A stretch of DNA of 64,000 bases, taken from Tretioscincus oriximinensis. Lineage: Eukaryota; Chordata; Lepidosauria; Squamata; Gymnophthalmidae. This document shows positions 45,900-64,000 of the stretch, one piece after another (the first letter of the stretch is position 1; every line of letters starts with the position of its first letter). The notes beneath the pieces are model-generated. The model had not been told where the DNA came from. It did not search any database and saw only the letters and a list, made by a program, of their open reading frames with translations. Made by a program: the position numbers and the translations under genes. The stretch is taken from contig JAJVDF010000381.1 in the NCBI GenBank assembly GCA_022410635.1, forward strand, positions 941,145 to 1,005,144, given 5' to 3'.

Positions 45900-46555
45900 C
45901 TCAAGCACAAGGAGGCAAAACCTCCCTCCCTCCTTCCTTTCTTCATTCCTTCCCTCCTAACTTCCTTCTTTCTATAAGACCCAATGAGCCATGATGAATG
46001 GGGCCAGAGCCCATCTAATCCAGCCACCTGTCTCAGCCAGGGGCCCACCAATTGCCCCTGGGCATCTCAAGCAGAAGATGGCAATATCTTCCTCCTTCCT
46101 TCCCTCCTTCCCTTCTTCTTTCCATCCATAAGATTCCAGGCGTCATGGTGAATGGGACCAGAGTCCATGTAGTCTAGCCTTCCATCTCATCCAGTGACCC
46201 ACCAATTGCCCCTGGGCATCTCAAGCAGAAGGCAAAATCTACCTCCCTCCTTCCTTCCCTCCCTCCTTTCTTCTTTCCATAAGACTCGAGGAGCCATGGT
46301 GACTGGGGCCAGAGCCCCCCTAATCCAGTCTTCCATCTCACCCAGTGATCTCTCAATTTCGGATATAGGGCAGGGTATAAATATGAATAAATAAATAACC
46401 CCCGGGCATCTCAAGCAGAAGGCAAACCTTTCTCCTTCCTTCCCTCCCTCCCTCCTTCCTTCCCTTCTTCTTTCCATCCATAAGACTCCAGGAGCCATGG
46501 TGAATGGGGCCAGAGTCTATCTAGTCCAGCCTTCCATCCCACCCTGAGTCTCAAG
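45900..46555. repeat. Imperfect tandem array of a CR1-tail/CCTT unit
   Basis: 'gcatctcaagcagaaggcaa' followed by a (CCTT/CCCT)n stretch and 'ggagccatggtgaatggggc' recurs at 45896, 46072, 46216 and 46406 (spacings 176, 144 and 190), with a further partial unit at 46549. Confidence 0.85.
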
Positions 46556-46729
46556 CAGATCACCTGCTCTCATCTCCTGGAAAAAGGAATTGCCATCCAC
46601 ATGGCTAGTGTAGTCTATGACAGGCCACAAATGGGCCCTACCATAATCTACAGTGGCATGTGGCTGAGCCAAATGAGGCGTGGCATTCCCTCTTCATAGG
46701 CTGAGATCAGGTGGCATCTTTTGGCCAAG

Positions 46730-47440
46730 GAAATTGAAAATAGCGCATATGGAACAAGGGGAATCTGGTCTGAGTAGCAGCACGTGTGAAAAGAACCTGG
46801 GTGTAGTGGTACATAGCACACTGAACAGCAGTGTGAAGCAGCTGCAAAAAAAAAAAGATAAAACACAGTGTATTATCTGGAGTGTATTAAGAGGAGCACA
46901 GAATCTCAATCTCGTGAAATAATTATTTCTGTCTACAAGATTGGTGAGAATACTGTGTTCAATTCTGGGCAACCCAATTTAAGAAGGACATCCATAAACT
47001 GGAGCAAGTTCAAAAGAGAGTTACAAGGATGGTGAGTGATCTGGAAACCATGTCCTATGAGGAACGGTTAAAGGATTGAGGGATGTTTAGTCTGCAAAAG
47101 GGAAGACTGAGAGGAGACCTGATAGCTGCCTACAAATCTCTGAAGGGCTGCCACAGGGCACAGGGATCAGCCTTGTTCTCATTGGCACATGGAAGTACTA
47201 GAAACAATGGGATGAAACGGCAAGGGAGGAGATATAGATTAGATATCAGAAAAAACTTTCAAACAGTGAAGTTGATAAACCAGTGGAGCAGGTTGCCACA
47301 GGAGGTGATGAGTTCGCCTTCGCTGGAAGTCTTCAGGGGCTAGACAGTCATTGGACTCTGATAGTTTAGTGAATCCTGCATTGAGCAGGGGGTTGGATCC
47401 CAGGACCCCCCTGGAGATCCCTTCCAATGATTCTATGAAT
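46730..47440 (+). mobile_element. CR1 LINE 3' fragment, second subfamily
   Basis: Reads GRLRGDLIAAYKSLKGCHRA and RLDIRKNFQTVKLINQWSRL; ends 'cttccaatgattctatgaat', the classic CR1 terminal repeat. Confidence 0.88.
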
Positions 47441-48660
47441 AAAGTATTTTATACTTTTTAGGTAACCCAGAATATTTATTCTTCCTTCCTCTCCCCAATT
47501 TATCCCATGTAATATCCCAACATTTTATTTCCTGCCTTTTACAGAGAAAGCAAGCTGGAAGAAATGCAGAAACGTGTACTGAGGGGCCTGCTCTGAACTT
47601 CTTCAGCTGTCTTCAGCTTAGCACAGTACCCACAAAAACCACAAATCATCTCACAGATACACGGTTCAGAGAGCTTTAGCCAAAGCAGGTGGTTTTCAAA
47701 AGTCAATTATTCTTTGCCTTTTGGTGTAGCTTGCAGGTTCTGGAAGGGAACATTGCCGTGCCGAAGGGCTGTGCTCTGTACCCTGGCTGACCCTCTTAGG
47801 ATTGCATGCAAGAACTGTAAACTTAACGTTGTTTTGAGTATCTGTGATCAAAGCATGGTGAGTGGCCCCCGCCATCTCCCATTGCAACTATAAAACCACA
47901 CCAAGATGGATGATGCCGAGAAAGAACATTATTAGAACCATCAAGTGTGACAGACAACGAAGGGTTAACAGAAAAGGGTCACCTGCAGGACTGGGTGTCT
48001 ACACAATGGGGGCACCAAGCACTGTTTCAATAGTCAAGCTTTTATGCCCCTATATTGGCCACCCCCTTCCCTCTAACTTTCATTGGTCAGTCTCTGATTA
48101 TGGTAAATTTTCGCCCAATCACAAACTGCCAGGTGACCATCGCCATACAAGCCGTTCCTACTACAGATAGAGCCAGTCAATCACTGAACTGACCTTTCAA
48201 CTCCCAGAACCAAGTTCTTTGTTAGCAACTTTGTCCATTCATCCCTTTGGTTGTTACTTTCTTCTCATTACAAACCCCTTGACCTGTACAGCTCGTCTGC
48301 TGGCTAATAGCCAGGTCTGTTTTTCCAGGCCTGCCTTCTGCCTTGTGTTCCTCAATTATGCTACTGAAACCTAAGGATTCTAGTAGTTCCTCCATTCAAT
48401 GTCGTTGATGTCACTCCTCTTTTCTCAAGATTGATTGATCATTGGAAAGTAAACATCCATGCTCGATTTCTCACAAATCCCGTTTTTCATTTGGCAAGCT
48501 GTTGAACGTCCATATTCCTCACTCCTAGCTTTGAAGTTATCGGATCCCCAACTTCATCGATGTAAATATTTACCCAACTGCATAGCAAAGCCTGCCTCAG
48601 CACGTCCCCCACAGAACCACCAANTATCGGTCCTTGTTGAGGTTGACTGCATGGGGCAAT
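47440..48660. other. Intergenic DNA, unclassified
   Basis: No exon or named repeat recognised. 'tgtgacagacaacgaagggt' at 47946 and CCAAT/TATG-like motifs near 48.05 kb suggest a decayed LTR, but boundaries and target duplication were not found. Confidence 0.3.
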
Positions 48661-48739
48661 TTTAGGGGCCTGCCCTAGCTTACACTAGCATGCAGACAGC
48701 AAGTCCCTATAGGCGGGGTTCCAGACGGAAACAATAACG

Positions 48740-49050
48740 AACTGCCTGCTTCCTGTTTCTCTACTTCCTGACAGAATTCCTGTTTTACGACTTGAGGTGT
48801 GTTTCTGCCTGCTTTTCTATGCCATATTTTTATGATTATGAATGCTTATTTCACAGTGATGGCAGTAGTAGAAGCAGCAGCCCAAATGTGAAAAAGTGAA
48901 ATGGAGCTGTGGTGCTGGCAGCAGGTCTGCTGGGAAATAGAGCCCAAGCACTGGACAGCCCTCTTCAGTCTTTGTAGGGCCCTACCCTGCAGACTACAAC
49001 TCCCAGCCTGCACTGCAGCTAGCCCTGGGAGGGAAAAAGTCTCTTTAGCC
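48740..49050 (+). repeat. Unnamed ~300-bp dispersed repeat
   Basis: 'tgtttctgcctgcttttcta', 'gcagcagcccaaatgtgaaa' and 'gcagactacaactcccagcc'. Best full-length copy of the family. Confidence 0.7.
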
Positions 49051-49424
49051 AATCTGTGCTCAGTCCCGCCAGTTGGGGTCTATTAAGGTTCTATGTATTA
49101 ACAATCCTGATTATTGTCATTTTGGATTCCATATTGCAAAATGTGCTGGTTGTTTATGCAGACGTAGGCACGTACGGAGGGCATGCTCTGTTGACAAAAG
49201 CAGTCTGTTGTTGAGTGTGGTTGTCTAGTCGCTGAAAACAGTATTGGTATGAATGGCCTTAGAAGATAAAAGATACCACAATTTGGAANTAGAGTGTTTA
49301 CCCAGTCTGTGCACGAATGGCCCAGTCACTAAGAGCTAGTTGATGCAGGCTGGGAACTGTAGTCCGCAGGGCAGGGCTCCATGCAGGCTGGGCAGAACAA
49401 ACTGCTCATACTACAGCAAGGGCA

Positions 49425-49672
49425 TGAATGGCGCAGTCGTTAAGAGCTGGTCTTTCAACTGAGAGATCCAGTTTCGAGGCCCTGTGTCAGGTGCNGGGAT
49501 GGGTGAGNGCTTTCTACTGGCCTTCAGCTNTAGCCGACTCAGTTCTTTTGAAAGAAAGCATATTTGCAATCTACATTTCAATTAGATAAATGAGTATCAC
49601 CAGTAACCTGGTGGGGAAGATAGAAGAAATGTAAGCCTTCAGGCGAAAAATAACCTTGTAAGCCATTATCAG
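49425..49672 (+). mobile_element. Type C SINE
   Basis: 'gcatgaatggcgcagtcgtt' tRNA-like head, 'gagagatccagtttcgaggc' B-box region and 'aataaccttgtaagcc' body. Confidence 0.7.
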
Positions 49673-50004
49673 TTGGCCTGCCTTTCTCCCCCCACATCCC
49701 CCATGGCCACACATCCTGCCATTTCCCCGTGCTCCAGAAGCCTCGTCTTCCCCCGTCTCTTCCTGGTGAATGCTTCCATGTTTGCAGGGCAGGGGTAGAT
49801 GAGGCTGCCGGAGTATAGCTTGCTGTGTGACTCGCCGCTCACACACTTCCCTGGGGGTGAGTGGGCCTAGGTGGGAGAGGGGGAGTGGCCTGGGCCTAAC
49901 CCTGGAATGGGAAGTGTGTCCGGAGCTGGGTAGGGGTTATAGCCCTCGGGTGACGTTACAAATATCCAAATGGCCCTTGGGGGGAAAAAGTTTCCCCATC
50001 CCTG

Positions 50005-50198
50005 GCTTAGATTGTCAGACTCTTATCCGGAAGCCTCCCGGTTCAATTCTGCACTCCTCCTCCACAAAAGCCAGTTGTGGGCTAGTCACAGCCCTTCAGA
50101 GCGCTCTCAGTCCCACCTACTTCACAAGGTGTCTGCTGTGAAGAGAAGCCGCTTTGGCTTGAAAGAAGCAGGATATAAAAACCAACCCTTCTTCTTTT
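50005..50198 (+). mobile_element. Type B SINE, partial
   Basis: 'attgtcagactcttatccgg' to 'gatataaaaaccaacccttc', with the body 'aaggtgtctgctgtgaagag'. Confidence 0.7.
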
Positions 50199-50314
50199 TT
50201 TCCAGCAAAGGAAGAAGAGAAGAGGGAAGAAATTTTAGCAGCTGGTTCATCTCTTTCCACTGCAATTTATCTTGCTTCTAATTTCCACAAACACACGACA
50301 CTCCCCTGGTTTTG

Positions 50315-50510
50315 ACAAGATACCTTTTTTTTTAATTTACGAATGCTCTGACCTTGGTTAAAGGTGAGCAGCAAAAGACTGTACACACACAACAACGACT
50401 AAAGAGGACGGGCAACGCATCTACATTCCTTGCTGCATGGATGTTGCCCCCATTTCAGCATATAAGGCGTTGCTGCTCACTGGCCTAAGTAGACCCAATG
50501 GAATCAACAT
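50315..50510 (-). other. NDUFS2: Probable NDUFS2 3' UTR
   Basis: Short apparently unique sequence after the stop. A variant poly(A) signal ATTAAA on the minus strand at 50336-50331 is the best candidate end. Confidence 0.4.
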
Positions 50511-63177
<12,667 letters not shown>

Positions 63178-63559
63178 CTAAAGGAAGACCAGATAAAAAA
63201 GGATCAAATTTCCCCCCCAGCACACTCTCCTACAACAGTTAATTTTTAGTTTTACTGTCATACCATTTTCCAGGCCAAGATAATTTGAGAGGTGTGATAA
63301 TACTATTTAGATGGGGAAACAAGCTCCTCTTCCTCAGTTACAGGCACTGTCAGAGTTTTTAATATGTCTAGTTGTGGCTGTTTTAACGTGTTAATTGTGA
63401 TTTTATTGTTAACTGCCCTGAGACCTTCGGGTATAGGGCGGTATAAAATGTAAATAAATAAATAAATAAAAGAAATAGTTTTAAATTCTGTTTTTATGGT
63501 TAATGGGAATAGGACGGAATAAAAGTATGACTAAATAACCAAATATAAAATGGATAAAC

Positions 63560-64000
63560 AGTTAGGACAGAAAAGGGAAAGTATTTTCCACCCAGCGAGT
63601 CATGGATCTATGGAGTTTAATCCTGGAAGAAGTGGTGATAATTAGCAGCCTGTTAGCTTCAAGATGGAGACACATGAGGGCTTTAAGCAGTGGTCTGCCT
63701 GCATGCATTGCAGACTGAGAATATAGGTGGATGAGAGGAAGGAAGCCCCGCCAGAAACTGCCTGAGACAATCTCCCCCCCATGTCAGGTGTCTAACTTTG
63801 ATTAGACAAGTTCATGGGAGCCAAGGGCATAAACAGCTACTAGGATGGATGTCGATGCTGCCTCTGCAATGGAGCAACAGGCAGGATTCCTAAATGCCAT
63901 TTGCAGGGCATCGAGAACAGTTGAAGATTTTGCCTTCTTCTGTTCCAGACTGCCCAGGTGCAATTGGTGGGCCTCTGTGTGAGACAGAAGGCTGGACTAG
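63560..64000 (+). mobile_element. CR1 3'-end fragment running off the window
   Basis: 'ggacagaaaagggaaagtat', then after an insertion 'gattagacaagttcatggga' to 'gacagaaggctggactag' at the edge. Confidence 0.7.

Overview
This window is vertebrate nuclear DNA, most likely from a squamate reptile (lizard or gecko type). The evidence is four spliced genes with canonical GT-AG introns, a dense load of CR1-type LINE fragments, and at least fifteen copies of tRNA-headed SINEs whose tails resemble the squamate Sauria/Bov-B type. Smaller amounts of L1-like and RTE-like LINE, hAT and mariner MITEs and one solo LTR are also present. It is a draft assembly with scattered single Ns and two gaps, both inside the same minisatellite family. 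Species cannot be named from the sequence alone. All exon models were built by eye from splice sites, reading-frame continuity and recognised protein families.

Layout: (1) 33-6233, plus strand: the last five coding exons of a lysosomal glucosylceramidase (GBA1 family), 5' part outside the window. (2) 9291-32500, minus strand: a complete 14-exon KHDC4 (KH-domain RNA-binding/splicing protein, 619 codons), convergent with the GBA1 gene and starting in a CpG island near 32.3-32.7 kb. (3) 35205-44711, minus strand: a complete 5-exon FCER1G (Fc receptor common gamma chain, 105 codons) with an intact ITAM and an unusual acidic C-terminal tail. (4) 50511-63177, minus strand: the last nine coding exons of NDUFS2 (49-kDa subunit of mitochondrial complex I), 5' part outside the window, with one GC-AG intron.

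The NDUFS2-FCER1G pair is in the same order and orientation as in mammals. APOA2 and TOMM40L, the next mammalian neighbours, were not seen; KHDC4 and a GBA1-family gene follow instead, so a synteny breakpoint lies between about 32.7 and 34.9 kb. The four genes do not form a functional pathway; they are housekeeping (GBA1, KHDC4, NDUFS2) and immune (FCER1G) genes brought together by position.

The rest of the window is introns and intergenic DNA made largely of old repeats. The most interesting non-genic items are: a solo LTR with TATA box and poly(A) signal lying in sense orientation about 0.46 kb upstream of the FCER1G start codon; two hAT-type elements with recognisable 8-bp target duplications, one built from nested foldbacks; a 150-bp tandem repeat just upstream of the KHDC4 promoter; a 38/39-bp minisatellite family in inverted orientation at both gaps; and several repeat families that could not be named. 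No prokaryotic, CRISPR or phage-like system is present.
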